Notes under the pieces: model-generated
What the model was told of the DNA's origin: nothing
Database searches by the model: none
Seen by the model: only the letters and a program-made list of their open reading frames with translations
From: Agrobacterium tumefaciens
Lineage (GTDB): Bacteria; Pseudomonadota; Alphaproteobacteria; Rhizobiales; Rhizobiaceae
Direction: 5' to 3'
Assembly: GCF_017726655.1 (NCBI RefSeq)
Contig: NZ_CP072308.1
Span: 496,001 to 560,000, forward strand
Length of the DNA: 64,000 bases
Made by a program: the position numbers and the translations under genes
Shown: positions 16,929-26,493 of the stretch, one piece after another
How the letters are laid out: each line of letters begins with the position of its first letter
How positions within the stretch are numbered: the first letter of the stretch is position 1

Positions 16929-19442
16929 ATGAAGACACATGCACGGGCGGTGGTGATCGGTGGCGGCGTTGTCGGCGTCTCGACGCTATATCATCTTGCC
17001 AAGAAGGGCTGGAGCGACAGCGTGCTCATCGAGCGCAAGGAGCTTACCTCCGGTTCCACCTGGCACGCGGCCGGGCTTCTGCCGCTGTTCAACATGAGCT
17101 ACTCGGTTGGCCAGATCCACAAATATTCCGTGAAGTTCTATGAGGAACTGCAGGAAGAGACCGGCATGAATGTCGGCTTCTCCAAGGTCTCCAACATTCG
17201 TCTCGCCCGCACCAAGGATCGCTGGGACGAATATATGTATTATGCCGGCATTGCCGAGACCATCGGCGTGCGCGTCAACATGCTGACGCCGGAGCAGGTG
17301 AAGGAAATCTGGCCGCTCTGCGAAACGGACGGCCTGCTTGGCGCCATCCAGCATCCGGACGATGGTTACATCCAGCCCGCCGATCTGACGCAGGCGCTTG
17401 CCAAGGGCGCGCGCGATCGCGGCGCCACCATCTATCGCAACACGACAGTCACCGCCATCGAGCAGCTTGAAGACGGTCACTGGAAGGTGACGACGGACAA
17501 GGGCGAGATCATCGCCGAACACATCATCTCCTGCACCGGCTCGTTCGCGCGCAAGACCGGCGAGATGGTCGGCATCAATATTCCGGTCATCCCGGTCGAG
17601 CACCAGTATATCGTCACGGAACCGCATCCGGCCATTCAGGAACGCCGCCGCCAGGGCCTGCCGGAAATGGGCGTTCTGCGCGAATCCGACTCGGCCTGGT
17701 ACATGCGCGAAGAGGCAGGCGGCCTGATCCTCGGTCCTTACGAAGTCGGCGCGCCGGTCTGTTATGTCGACGGTCCTTCCGACGACAGTGAGTATGAACT
17801 GTTCCAGGAAGAACTGGACCGCCTGATGCCGCATATCGAAACCGCCATGGTGCGTGTTCCGGCCTTCGGCGAAGTCGGCATCAAGAAGGTCTATAATGGC
17901 GCGATCGCCTATACGCCTGATGGCAACCCGATCGTCGGTCCTGCGCCGGGCCTGAAGAATTTCTGGCTGAACGAAGGCCATTCCTTCGGCATCACCGCTG
18001 CCGGTGGCGCCGGCTGGCAGCTGGCGGAATGGATTGTCGATGGCGAGCCGACGCTCGACCTCATGGGTGTCGATCCGCGCCGCTTCGGCCCTTACGCAAC
18101 GGAAGGTTACCTCATCGCCAAGAACGAGGAAGCCTATGCCAACGTCTTCACCATGCATTACCCGGATGAAGAACGCTCCGCCGCCCGTCCGCTGAAGACG
18201 ACGCCGGTTTACGACCGCCTGAAGAAACTCGGGGGCGTGTTCGGCTCCGTCTACGGCTGGGAGCGCGCCAACTGGTATGCGCCGGAAGGCTACGCGCTGC
18301 GTGAGGAAGATCTCGGCGTCGGCGCCGATGTCATCACCAGTCACAACCATGCGCCGGCTCTGGATGATGGCCGCATTGTTGAAAAGTGGTCGTTCCGCCG
18401 CTCGAACTATTTCGAACATGTCGGCAACGAGGTGAAGAACGTTCATCAGAATGTCGGCGTGCTCGATATGTCCGCCTTCGCCAAGATGGAGGTCTCGGGC
18501 CCCGGTGCGCGGGCATGGCTCGACAGCATTCTCGCCAATGCCATTCCGAAGAAGCGTGGCCGCATCGCGCTCACCCATCTGCTGACGCCAACCGGCGGCG
18601 TGAAGGCGGAATTCACCGTTTACGAGTGGGCGCCTGGCCGTTTCTACATGGTTTCGGCCGGTGGTCTGGAAGCGCATGACCATGACGTGCTGTTCCGCCT
18701 GGCACCGACCGATGGCTCGGTCGTGCTGCAGCCGATCACGCAGAAATATGGCGTGCTGGTTCTGGCCGGTCCGAAGTCGCGCGACCTGTTGAAGAAGCTG
18801 ACGCGCACCAGCCTTGAGAACAAGGACTTCCCCTGGCTTACCGGCAAGCAGATTTCCGTCGGCGTGGCGACGGCGCACGCGCTGCGTGTCAACTTCGTCG
18901 GCGAACTCGGCTGGGAGCTGCACCACCCGATCGAGATGCAGAACTACATCTTCGACCGGTTGATGGAAGCCGGTGCGGAATTCGGGATCAAGCCCTTCGG
19001 TATCCGCGCCATGGTCTCCATGTCGCTCGAAAAATCCTACCGCAACATGGGACGCGAGCTGTCGGTGGAGTACAACGCCTATGAATCCGGCCTCGATCGC
19101 TTTGTTCGCCCGGAAAAATCCTTCATCGGCCGCGATGCGCTGGTGGCTTACAAGGAAGGCGGCGCGAAGTGGGTCTTCTCGACGCTGACCGTATCCGGCA
19201 ACACGGATGTGGATGCACGCGGTTCGGAAGCAATCTTCGACGAAAACGGCACGCTGGCCGGGCGCGCCACCAGCGGTGGCTTCGGCTGGCGTCTCGGCAA
19301 GTCCATCGCGCTCGCCATGCTCAAGCCGGAATACGCTGCTGTCGGCACAAAGCTGAAGATCCGCATTCTCGGGACGTCCTACGATGCGGAAGTGGTGGAA
19401 GAGAGCCCCTTCGATACGGACAATGCGCTGCTGCGCGCTTGA
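16929..19442 (+). CDS. FAD-dependent dehydrogenase with GcvT domain (dimethylglycine/sarcosine dehydrogenase-like)
   Basis: An 837-residue two-part enzyme. The N-terminal half is a D-amino-acid-oxidase-type FAD domain: dinucleotide fold VVIGGGVVGVSTLYHLAK, then TSGSTWHAAGL, whose His46 corresponds to the covalent FAD-binding histidine of dimethylglycine and sarcosine dehydrogenases. Around residues 380-440 an FAO_M linker follows. The second half is a GcvT aminomethyltransferase domain (YFEHVGNEVKNVHQNVGVLDMSAFAK; NFVGELGWELH), which takes the formaldehyde to tetrahydrofolate. The likely role is N-demethylation of glycine-betaine breakdown products or a related tertiary amine. A terminator follows directly and no partner gene is linked. 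The substrate is not determinable by reading. Confidence 0.82.
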   Translation: MKTHARAVVIGGGVVGVSTLYHLAKKGWSDSVLIERKELTSGSTWHAAGLLPLFNMSYSVGQIHKYSVKFYEELQEETGMNVGFSKVSNIRLARTKDRWDEYMYYAGIAETIGVRVNMLTPEQVKEIWPLCETDGLLGAIQHPDDGYIQPADLTQALAKGARDRGATIYRNTTVTAIEQLEDGHWKVTTDKGEIIAEHIISCTGSFARKTGEMVGINIPVIPVEHQYIVTEPHPAIQERRRQGLPEMGVLRESDSAWYMREEAGGLILGPYEVGAPVCYVDGPSDDSEYELFQEELDRLMPHIETAMVRVPAFGEVGIKKVYNGAIAYTPDGNPIVGPAPGLKNFWLNEGHSFGITAAGGAGWQLAEWIVDGEPTLDLMGVDPRRFGPYATEGYLIAKNEEAYANVFTMHYPDEERSAARPLKTTPVYDRLKKLGGVFGSVYGWERANWYAPEGYALREEDLGVGADVITSHNHAPALDDGRIVEKWSFRRSNYFEHVGNEVKNVHQNVGVLDMSAFAKMEVSGPGARAWLDSILANAIPKKRGRIALTHLLTPTGGVKAEFTVYEWAPGRFYMVSAGGLEAHDHDVLFRLAPTDGSVVLQPITQKYGVLVLAGPKSRDLLKKLTRTSLENKDFPWLTGKQISVGVATAHALRVNFVGELGWELHHPIEMQNYIFDRLMEAGAEFGIKPFGIRAMVSMSLEKSYRNMGRELSVEYNAYESGLDRFVRPEKSFIGRDALVAYKEGGAKWVFSTLTVSGNTDVDARGSEAIFDENGTLAGRATSGGFGWRLGKSIALAMLKPEYAAVGTKLKIRILGTSYDAEVVEESPFDTDNALLRA

Positions 19443-19465
19443 TTAAATGTCTCTTCCCGAAAATG

Positions 19466-19492
19466 AAATACGGCCCCTTGCGGGCCGTATTT
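19466..19492 (+). terminator. Intrinsic terminator after FAD/GcvT gene
   Basis: AAATACGGCCC, a five-base loop (CTTGC) and GGGCCGTATTT: an 11-bp perfect stem starting 24 bp after the stop codon. The A-tract on one arm and T-tract on the other would let it act in both directions. Confidence 0.8.
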
Positions 19493-19602
19493 CCGTTTAG
19501 GTAAGCATGTGCTCAACTGGTGCTTTAGGGAAACCGCTATTAATCATTCCGAAAAATGAGCCTGCTATGTTCCACTGGCATTTCGATGGGGGTCGGGACA
19601 GA

Positions 19603-20436
19603 ATGAATTTCCTGGGCATAACGGGCATGCAATATTCGGGCGTGCCTTTCACCAATAGCCGGATTTTGCTGGCGGAAGACAGCAATGTGTTCACGCAGAT
19701 GGTCAGCAGGCGGCTGAACGAGATGCTCGGCGTATCCGTGGAGCTATGTCGCTCTTTCGAAGAGTTGCAGGCCTGTTACGAACATTCGTCCGAGCCGGTG
19801 ACGCTTGCCATTTCCAACATCAACCTGCCCGGAGCTGAAAAGGGTGAGGCGCTGGAATATCTGATCGACCTTTCGATCCCGACCATTGTCTTCACAAGCA
19901 CATTCCATGAGGCGACCCGCGAAACGCTGATCGCCAAGGATGTGGTGGATTACATCCTGAAGGACAATGTTTTCGCCGTCGACATGCTGACGGAATCCGT
20001 CTGTCGCTTCCTCACCAACCACCGCCATCACGTGTTGATTGTCGATGACAGTCCAACCGCGCGGGCGCTGCTTTCAAGCCGTCTGAAACGGTATAATTTT
20101 CGCGTCAGCCTTGCCGACAGCGGCGCGAAGGCGCTCGATATCCTCAAGGCCAATCCCGATATCGGCCTTGTCGTGACCGACTACAACATGCCCGATATTG
20201 ACGGCTTCGAGCTGACGAGGCGCATCCGCACCTTCCGTGGGTCGCACGAGCTGCGCATCATTGGCGTGTCCTCCTCTACCAACCGGCTGCTTTCAGCACG
20301 CTTCCTCAAGGCGGGCGGCAATGATTTCATGCTGCGGCCATTCATCGACGAAGAGTTCTATTGCCGCGTCAACCAGAACCTGGATACGCTGGTGCAGATA
20401 CAGCTGGCAAAGGCAGGGGTGCGGCCGGCGGCGTGA
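19603..20436 (+). CDS. Tandem-receiver response regulator (REC-REC, no output domain)
   Basis: A 277-residue signalling protein from ATG 19603. Two CheY-like receivers follow each other. The first (residues 19-135) has the acidic pair ED at 25-26 and a conserved Lys120, but the phosphoacceptor position is Asn72 (ISNINLP). The second (142-265) has DD at 148-149 and the phosphoacceptor Asp193 (VTDYNMP); its conserved lysine is Arg245. There is no DNA-binding, GGDEF or other output domain. The first receiver is therefore probably a non-phosphorylated regulatory or dimerisation module. The architecture is like PleD without its cyclase, but no partner kinase is near. An upstream ATG would add 32 residues. 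Confidence 0.8.
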   Translation: MNFLGITGMQYSGVPFTNSRILLAEDSNVFTQMVSRRLNEMLGVSVELCRSFEELQACYEHSSEPVTLAISNINLPGAEKGEALEYLIDLSIPTIVFTSTFHEATRETLIAKDVVDYILKDNVFAVDMLTESVCRFLTNHRHHVLIVDDSPTARALLSSRLKRYNFRVSLADSGAKALDILKANPDIGLVVTDYNMPDIDGFELTRRIRTFRGSHELRIIGVSSSTNRLLSARFLKAGGNDFMLRPFIDEEFYCRVNQNLDTLVQIQLAKAGVRPAA

Positions 20437-20451
20437 GCCGGACGCTCGTCT

Positions 20452-22008
20452 TCAAAGCTGGGATTCCAGCGGCAGGAAGCGCATGATGCCGGCGACGATC
20501 CGCCGGCTGATGGCGGCATCGGGTTCGCGACGGAGTGTCCTTGATTGCCCCTGTTCTTCGGTGACCCAGACGATGTGTTTGCCCTTGTCGATTTCGAGTT
20601 CAAAACTCATCGTGCGGCGGATTTCATCGGCGAAAATCTCGTCCATGCAGGCAACGAGGGCGGGGGAGTTGAACACCACGCCCATTTCCGTATTGAGCGA
20701 GGCAGAGCGCGGATCGAAATTGAGCGAACCGATATAACCGGTCTCTCCATCCCGCGTGAAGGCCTTGGTATGCAGGCTCGCCTGGCCCGAGCCGCGCAGG
20801 GTGAAGTTTGATTGATCCGCTTGCGCACGCAATTCGTGCAGCCGCACCCCGGCGGTGAGAAGCGGTTTGCGGTAACGGGCGTAACCGGCATGCACGGCGG
20901 CCACATCTGTCGCTGCCAGCGAATTGGTCAGGATGGCGACCGACACGCCGCTTTCGGCGAGGCCCGAAAATATCCCCACACCCTGTTTGCCGGGAATGAA
21001 ATAGGGGGAGGTGATGTGAAGGCTGTCGCTCGCGGCCTGCATCAGCGGCAGCAGGCTCTCCATGAGAAAGTTGTGACCTTTGCGGCGTTTTCCCGCCGCC
21101 TTCTCCGGCGGATCGGCCAGCACATCTGCCGCCTCGACCCAGTGCAGGCGATCTGACATCAGGAAATGATCGCGGCCATGTTGGCTTTCGACGCGCTCGA
21201 GATAGGGTTTTGCTGGCTCGCTCTTTGGCAGGGCGTCCAGCTCACGCCGCAACTTGGCTAGTTTGTTAGGCCTGCGTGCGAGCAGCGACCGGACCGGAAC
21301 GGCAACGGCGCTGTTCCAGTAATCGTCGAAGATTTCGGTGGCATCGGCAACAATGTCGCCGAAACCGAGAATGTCGAAATCGTGGAAATTCGCCCGCTCG
21401 GCGGCATCGAAATAGGCGTCGCCAATGTTACGGCCGCCAACGATGACTGCGCGCCCGTCGGCAATCCATGCCTTGTTGTGCATCCGCCTGTTGACGCTGC
21501 GGAAACGCAGAACCAGCTCGACCCCGCGATAGAGAATGTTCTCCCGCGCCCTTGTCGGGTTGAACAGGCGAAGTTCGATGTTGGGGTGGCTGTCGATGGC
21601 GTGGAAGATGCGATCCGACATGGAGACGCCGAGATCATCGAGCAATAGCCGCACCCGCACCCCGCGATCGGCGGCGGCAATCACCTCCCGCATCATCAGC
21701 CGTCCGGTAAGATCGGCATTCCACATGTAATACATGAGATCGAGGCTGCGCCCCGCGGCCCGCGCCGAGGCCACGCGCACCGCAAAGGCATCGAGATTGG
21801 AATGCAGGAGGCAGAGCGCGTTCTTTTCGTTCCAGCCATTCTTGATCGATTGCCAGTGCCGGTCCAGCGCCGTTTCCTCCTCCGCCACGGGCAGGGCGGT
21901 AGAGGGGCGTTTCGGAATGGCCTTCTCCCGCTGTTTGCCGATGACGACAAACAGGCTGGGCCCGATGAGCACGAGAAGAATGATGATGAAGACCGTAAAT
22001 GCAGTCAC
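20452..22008 (-). CDS. Phospholipase D-family protein (cardiolipin synthase-like)
   Basis: A 518-residue membrane enzyme with one N-terminal helix (residues 3-24) and two HKD motifs: H177-x-K179-x4-D184 followed by GGRNIGDAYFD, and H413-x-K415-x4-D420 followed by GSLNFDPRS. This is the catalytic pair of the PLD superfamily and the layout of ClsC-type cardiolipin synthases. The likely reaction is phosphatidyl transfer in the inner membrane. It starts at a GTG with no clear ribosome site, about 90 bp after the epimerase gene on the same strand, so it may share the transcript. A phospholipase rather than a synthase is also possible. Confidence 0.82.
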   Translation of the reverse strand: MTAFTVFIIILLVLIGPSLFVVIGKQREKAIPKRPSTALPVAEEETALDRHWQSIKNGWNEKNALCLLHSNLDAFAVRVASARAAGRSLDLMYYMWNADLTGRLMMREVIAAADRGVRVRLLLDDLGVSMSDRIFHAIDSHPNIELRLFNPTRARENILYRGVELVLRFRSVNRRMHNKAWIADGRAVIVGGRNIGDAYFDAAERANFHDFDILGFGDIVADATEIFDDYWNSAVAVPVRSLLARRPNKLAKLRRELDALPKSEPAKPYLERVESQHGRDHFLMSDRLHWVEAADVLADPPEKAAGKRRKGHNFLMESLLPLMQAASDSLHITSPYFIPGKQGVGIFSGLAESGVSVAILTNSLAATDVAAVHAGYARYRKPLLTAGVRLHELRAQADQSNFTLRGSGQASLHTKAFTRDGETGYIGSLNFDPRSASLNTEMGVVFNSPALVACMDEIFADEIRRTMSFELEIDKGKHIVWVTEEQGQSRTLRREPDAAISRRIVAGIMRFLPLESQL

Positions 22009-22098
22009 TTGTTTTGATCGCTCCCGGCCCGAAGAGTATCAGGCGCAGTGAAAACGCGCGAGGGGGGAAAGCGTTCACGGTGGCCGTGCCTTGGTACG

Positions 22099-22989
22099 CT
22101 ATTCGGATTTCCTGTTGATAGTCGCACCCACAGGCAGCACCTCCAGACTGCGGCGGGCAAGTTGGGCGAGCACCTCTTCGAAGCCATAACGGGAGGTCCA
22201 GCCGAGCGATTTTCTGGCCTGCAGAGGCGAATAGATGCGGTCGATGGTTGCAGGCAGCGCCCATCCCCTTTGTGCAAAAGCGTCGGCGAGGGCAGGCATC
22301 CGCTGCCGCAGGATCGAGGCTGCGTCGCGTGCGAGGTCGTTGCAATCGCAAGCGGCAAACGGCGTTGCCCCCGATATGATATAGCGCTGGAAATCGTCGC
22401 CCGCATTGGTGAGTGCCAATAGATGGGCGTCGGCCACATCGCGGATATCGACGCCGCGATGCAGCCTGTAAGCCGCCATCACATCGGCAGGCTCCGGGAT
22501 GCTTCTTGACATGCGCAGAACGCGTACGGCGAGATGCGGACCAGCGATTTCCTCCAGCGCCTGCTCGGCTTCGAGCTTGGTGCGGTGGTAAATGCTCTTT
22601 GGCCGGGGTGGTGTGTCTTCGTTTATGAAGGTGCAGGTTTCGGCGGAAACGGCGTCGCCATAGAGCGCGGTGGTGCTGGTAAAGACCAACCGTTGTACGC
22701 CTGCTTCCACCGCCGCTGCCGCCAGCATGCGGGTGCCTTCGACATTGATGCGCCGGAACTCCGCGTCGGGGACGATGCCAACATGCGGCGCGTGGAGCGC
22801 CGCCGCATGGATCACCGCATCCGCCCGCGCCATAGCCGAACGCAACAATCCCATGTCGGCGAAATCGCCGACGAAGTGAGTGGTGGAAAAGGGCGAGCGG
22901 TCGATACCGATCACCTCATGCGTGCCGGCAAGAGCGCTGAAGATCGCGCGGCCGACCCGGCCTGAACTGCCCGTCAACACGATCCGCAC
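22099..22989 (-). CDS. NAD-dependent epimerase/dehydratase family protein
   Basis: A 296-residue extended short-chain dehydrogenase. The Rossmann start is VLTGSSGRVGRAI, an unusually Ser-rich variant of G-x-x-G-x-x-G. A D-x-x-D pair and an alpha-D-type AALHAPH follow, and the catalytic pattern S-T-T-A (FTSTTALYG) with YHRTK (Y-x-x-x-K). The C-terminal half, where substrates bind, is short. Start codon GTG with GGGGAGG eight bases upstream. It lies between parE and a phospholipase D gene on the minus strand. The substrate is unknown; sugar-nucleotide modification is possible but not shown. Confidence 0.75.
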   Translation of the reverse strand: MRIVLTGSSGRVGRAIFSALAGTHEVIGIDRSPFSTTHFVGDFADMGLLRSAMARADAVIHAAALHAPHVGIVPDAEFRRINVEGTRMLAAAAVEAGVQRLVFTSTTALYGDAVSAETCTFINEDTPPRPKSIYHRTKLEAEQALEEIAGPHLAVRVLRMSRSIPEPADVMAAYRLHRGVDIRDVADAHLLALTNAGDDFQRYIISGATPFAACDCNDLARDAASILRQRMPALADAFAQRGWALPATIDRIYSPLQARKSLGWTSRYGFEEVLAQLARRSLEVLPVGATINRKSE

Positions 22990-23053
22990 GATGACGCCTC
23001 CCCATCACCTCTGACGACAGCGCCGGGCGCTGCCTTTTACAGTTCTTTCTGGA

Positions 23054-25174
23054 TCAGATATCCAGATTATCAGCAAAGGCCGCCCGTTCCTGAATGAAAC
23101 GGAAGCGGGCGTCGGCCTTTGTGCCCATGAGGTTATCGACAGCTTCGCGGGTGCCTTCGAAGTCCACGTCATCGATCTCGACGCGCAGAAGGGTGCGCTT
23201 TTCTGGATCCATGGTCGTTTCTTTCAGCTGGGCCGCCATCATTTCGCCGAGGCCTTTGAAGCGGCCGACTTCGACCTTTTTGCCCTTGAAGACGGTTTCC
23301 ATCAGCTCGGCGCGGTGCGCGTCATCGCGGGCATAGACGCTCTTGGCGCCCTGGCGGATGACGTAGAGTGGTGGCACTGCCAGATAGAGGTGGTTGCCGC
23401 GAATGAGTTCCGGCATTTCCTGATAGAAGAAGGTGATGAGCAGCGAGGCGATATGGGCGCCGTCGACGTCGGCATCGGTCATGATGATGATACGCTCGTA
23501 CCGCAGGTCCTCTTCGCGGTACTTGGTGCGGGTGCCGCAGCCGAGCGCCTGGATGAGATCGGCGATCTGCTGGTTGGCGGAGAGTTTTTCGCGGCTGGCG
23601 CTGCCGACGTTCAGGATTTTGCCGCGCAGCGGCAGGATGGCCTGATTGGCGCGGTTGCGCGCCTGCTTGGCCGAGCCGCCAGCCGAGTCACCCTCGACGA
23701 TGAAGAGTTCGGCCCCTTCGGCCGTGTTCTGGGAGCAATCCGCGAGTTTGCCCGGCAAGCGCAGCTTCCGCACGGCGGTCTTGCGGTTGACTTCCTTTTC
23801 CTTGCGGCGGCGCATGCGCTCTTCCGAGCGCTCGATGACCCAGTCGAGCAGCTTTGCCGCCTCGGCCGGATTGCCGGTAAGGTAATGGTCAAATGGGTCG
23901 CGCAGGGCGTTTTCGACGATGCGCTGGGCCTCGACGGTGGCGAGCTTGTCCTTGGTCTGGCCGACAAATTCCGGCTCGCGGATGAAGACGGAGAGCATGC
24001 CGGCCGCCGAAATCATCACGTCGTCGGTGGTGATGTCCTTGGCGCGCTTGTTCTGCGTCAGGTCGGCATAGTTCTTCAGGCCCTTGGTGAGCGCGATGCG
24101 CAGGCCGGCTTCATGCGTGCCGCCTTCGGGCGTTGGGATGGTGTTGCAATAGGAGTGGATCTGCGTGTCGCCGCCATACCAGGTGACTGCCCATTCCAAC
24201 GCGCCGTGACCGCCGGTCTTTTCGGTTCGCCCGGAGAAAATCTCGCGGGTGACGGTGAATTCCTTGCCGAGCGTGGCTGCGAGGTAATCCTTGAGGCCGC
24301 CGGGGAAGTGGAACACGGCCTTTTCCGGTATTTCGCCACCGGCGGGTACAAGACCGGGATCGCAGCTCCAGCGGATTTCAACGCCGCCGAAGAGGTAAGC
24401 CTTGGAGCGAGCCATGCGGAAAATGCGGGCCGCCTCGAATTTTGCGTGATCACCGAAGATCTGTGGATCGGGATGGAAACGCACACGGGTGCCGCGGCGG
24501 TTATGCACATCTCCCAGCTCTTCCAGCGGGCCGATCGGCAGGCCGCGCGAAAAGCGCTGGCGGTAAAGCTTGCGGTTCCGCGCCACTTCAACTTCGAGCA
24601 GGTCGGACAGCGCATTGACCACGGAGACGCCGACGCCGTGCAGGCCGCCAGAGGTCTCGTAAGCCTTGCCGTCGAATTTGCCGCCAGCATGCAGCTTGGT
24701 CATGATGACTTCGAGCGTGGACTTGCCGGGGACCTGCGGGTGGTTCTCCACCGGGATGCCACGGCCGTTATCCGTTACCGTCAGGAAACCTTCGACATCG
24801 AGATGGACCTCGATGAAATTGGCGTGACCGGCAACGGCCTCGTCCATGGAGTTGTCGATGACTTCGGCAAAGAGATGATGCAGCGCCTTTTCGTCCGTAC
24901 CGCCAATATACATGCCGGGGCGCATGCGCACCGGCTCGAGGCCTTCGAGGACGCGAATGGAAGAGGCGCCGTAGTCGTCACCGGTGGGAGACACAGGCGG
25001 CGGCGGAGCGGACGAAGCGATGGGGGCAACGGCTGCGGGTTTTGGCTGCACGTTCACATTGGCAGCAGCGGTCGCCGGGGCCTTCGCGGGTTTCGCCGCG
25101 TCCTCGTTCGTGTCCGTGTCGCTGTTTCGTGCTGCCGGAAGACCGGAGAAAAGATCGTTGCTGTCGTCCATCAT
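23054..25174 (-). CDS. parE: DNA topoisomerase IV subunit B
   Basis: ATPase subunit of topoisomerase IV, which separates replicated chromosomes, about 706 aa. The GHKL ATP site shows EVIDNSMDEA and DNGRGIPVE, and the transducer lysine loop is in the QTKDKL region. The TOPRIM block is FIVEGDSAGGSAKQARNR with DADVDGAH further on. The block LEGLEPVRMRPGMYIGGTDE is ParE rather than GyrB in flavour, and the C-terminal end is short, as in ParE. A 70-residue Ala/Pro-rich lead precedes the ATPase and is likely disordered. Start is uncertain among a TTG and two neighbouring ATGs; none has a good ribosome site. Confidence 0.93.
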   Translation of the reverse strand: MMDDSNDLFSGLPAARNSDTDTNEDAAKPAKAPATAAANVNVQPKPAAVAPIASSAPPPPVSPTGDDYGASSIRVLEGLEPVRMRPGMYIGGTDEKALHHLFAEVIDNSMDEAVAGHANFIEVHLDVEGFLTVTDNGRGIPVENHPQVPGKSTLEVIMTKLHAGGKFDGKAYETSGGLHGVGVSVVNALSDLLEVEVARNRKLYRQRFSRGLPIGPLEELGDVHNRRGTRVRFHPDPQIFGDHAKFEAARIFRMARSKAYLFGGVEIRWSCDPGLVPAGGEIPEKAVFHFPGGLKDYLAATLGKEFTVTREIFSGRTEKTGGHGALEWAVTWYGGDTQIHSYCNTIPTPEGGTHEAGLRIALTKGLKNYADLTQNKRAKDITTDDVMISAAGMLSVFIREPEFVGQTKDKLATVEAQRIVENALRDPFDHYLTGNPAEAAKLLDWVIERSEERMRRRKEKEVNRKTAVRKLRLPGKLADCSQNTAEGAELFIVEGDSAGGSAKQARNRANQAILPLRGKILNVGSASREKLSANQQIADLIQALGCGTRTKYREEDLRYERIIIMTDADVDGAHIASLLITFFYQEMPELIRGNHLYLAVPPLYVIRQGAKSVYARDDAHRAELMETVFKGKKVEVGRFKGLGEMMAAQLKETTMDPEKRTLLRVEIDDVDFEGTREAVDNLMGTKADARFRFIQERAAFADNLDI

Positions 25175-25400
25175 GTCCAAAGTTCAAAAGCGTGTGTCAG
25201 AATTTCGCCATGCGAATCATTATGCCATCAGCGTCAATCATAACGCCAAATGCGGTTCCCGTCCGATTGAACCGGGGTCCGCCTGGGCGAGCGCGGCGCA
25301 TCCTATGCCACGATTGTGTCAGGGTTTCGCAACAGGAGGATTGCGCTGCGGACCTTGCGATGGCAAGTCTCGCAGCCACGAATGAACGGTTAGCCAAGGC

Positions 25401-26282
25401 ATGTCCACAGCTCATTTCACGTTTTGTACTCTTTTCAGCCTCACTGTTGCGGCCATGCCCGTCTCAGCCTTCGCGGCCGACGGGCCGCTACGGCCTTTCA
25501 AGGACGAGTTGTTTTCGGCGCAGACGGTGCTTTCCACCGGTGACGACGGCGCGTCCGAGGTCATCGACTATCAGGAGATGCGCGATATCAACGGCCGCGA
25601 CGAGGTGCCGGAGCGCCGGGTGAAGCGGCAATATGTGGATATGGCGCCGAAGAAGGTGCAGGCGCTGGAAACCGTGTCCGCTGAGGGCAGGGCGCTTGAG
25701 GTCGGCCGCGTCGGACCGGCCAGCGGGCAGGCCTTCACCGTCATCTTCATCCATGGACGCGGCGGTGACCGGCGGCTTGGCATGAACGACTATACGTTTG
25801 GCGGTAATTTCAACCGGCTGAAAAATCTGGCCGTCGCCAATAGCGGTACCTATTACGTGCCGAGCGTTCGTTCCTTCGATGAGAACGGCGTTGCCGATGT
25901 CGCGGCGCTGATTGCCGATGCGGCCAGAAAATCCGGTGGAAAGCCTGTCGTGCTCACCTGCGCGTCGATGGGCAGTTTCATCTGCTATGGCATTAGCCGC
26001 GACAAGGGAGCCGTCGCCAATCTCAAAGGCATGGCGATCCTCGGCGGTGCGGTCGATCCCGATTTTCCGAAAAGCGCCTTTGCGAAAGAGAAGAAGCCGG
26101 TCTGGTTTACCCACGGCAGCGCCGACAAGGTCTATTCCGCCGATCAACAGGCGACGATCTTCCGCACGTTGTTGAAGGCTGGGGAGCCCGCGCGGTTCAC
26201 GCGCTATGAGACCGGCAGCCACGGCACGCCGGTGCGAATGACCGACTGGCGGGCGGTTTTGAACTGGATTTTGAGCCGATAG
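25401..26282 (+). CDS. Exported alpha/beta hydrolase
   Basis: A 293-residue protein with a signal peptide (cut near AFAAD, residue 26). An alpha/beta hydrolase fold follows: strand and oxyanion segment VIFIHGRGGD, the nucleophile elbow CASMGS with Ser189 (C-x-S-x-G/S, slightly degenerate from GxSxG), the acid loop around THGSADKVYS and a C-terminal His in TGSHGTPV. It is probably a periplasmic esterase or lipase-like protein; the substrate is unknown. The 220 bp upstream hold the parE promoter and its own. It ends just before a hairpin and the tpiA leader. Confidence 0.7.
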   Translation: MSTAHFTFCTLFSLTVAAMPVSAFAADGPLRPFKDELFSAQTVLSTGDDGASEVIDYQEMRDINGRDEVPERRVKRQYVDMAPKKVQALETVSAEGRALEVGRVGPASGQAFTVIFIHGRGGDRRLGMNDYTFGGNFNRLKNLAVANSGTYYVPSVRSFDENGVADVAALIADAARKSGGKPVVLTCASMGSFICYGISRDKGAVANLKGMAILGGAVDPDFPKSAFAKEKKPVWFTHGSADKVYSADQQATIFRTLLKAGEPARFTRYETGSHGTPVRMTDWRAVLNWILSR

Positions 26283-26304
26283 TGGGCCGGTTCTAAGTCA
26301 GTAA

Positions 26305-26328
26305 CGACAAATTTTCCGGGATTTGTCG
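26305..26328. terminator. Hairpin between hydrolase gene and tpiA
   Basis: CGACAAAT, eight bases (TTTCCGGG) and ATTTGTCG give a perfect 8-bp stem 23 bp after the hydrolase stop. No T-run follows directly, so termination is only possible. Confidence 0.35.
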
Positions 26329-26493
26329 CTGGCTTTAACCCTTGGACCGCTTTTTTGTACCAATTGCCGCCGGCTGCGGTTAAAGGAATATCCGGGAAAT
26401 TCAGGCAGAGCTTCTGTCTTGATCAAGGGCCGGCTGCGGCCGAGGGATGGGGTGCCTCAAGCGGCGCTCCTAGACAAAGGGAATGGGATACGC

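Noticed and set aside
16986..18926. 646-codon open frame on the minus strand opposite the FAD/GcvT gene
   Set aside because: Shadow of a well-supported gene; composition is Arg/Asp/His-rich and no motif is seen.
23315..25243. 642-codon open frame on the plus strand opposite parE
   Set aside because: GC-rich antisense shadow. The minus strand carries the complete ParE with GHKL and TOPRIM motifs.
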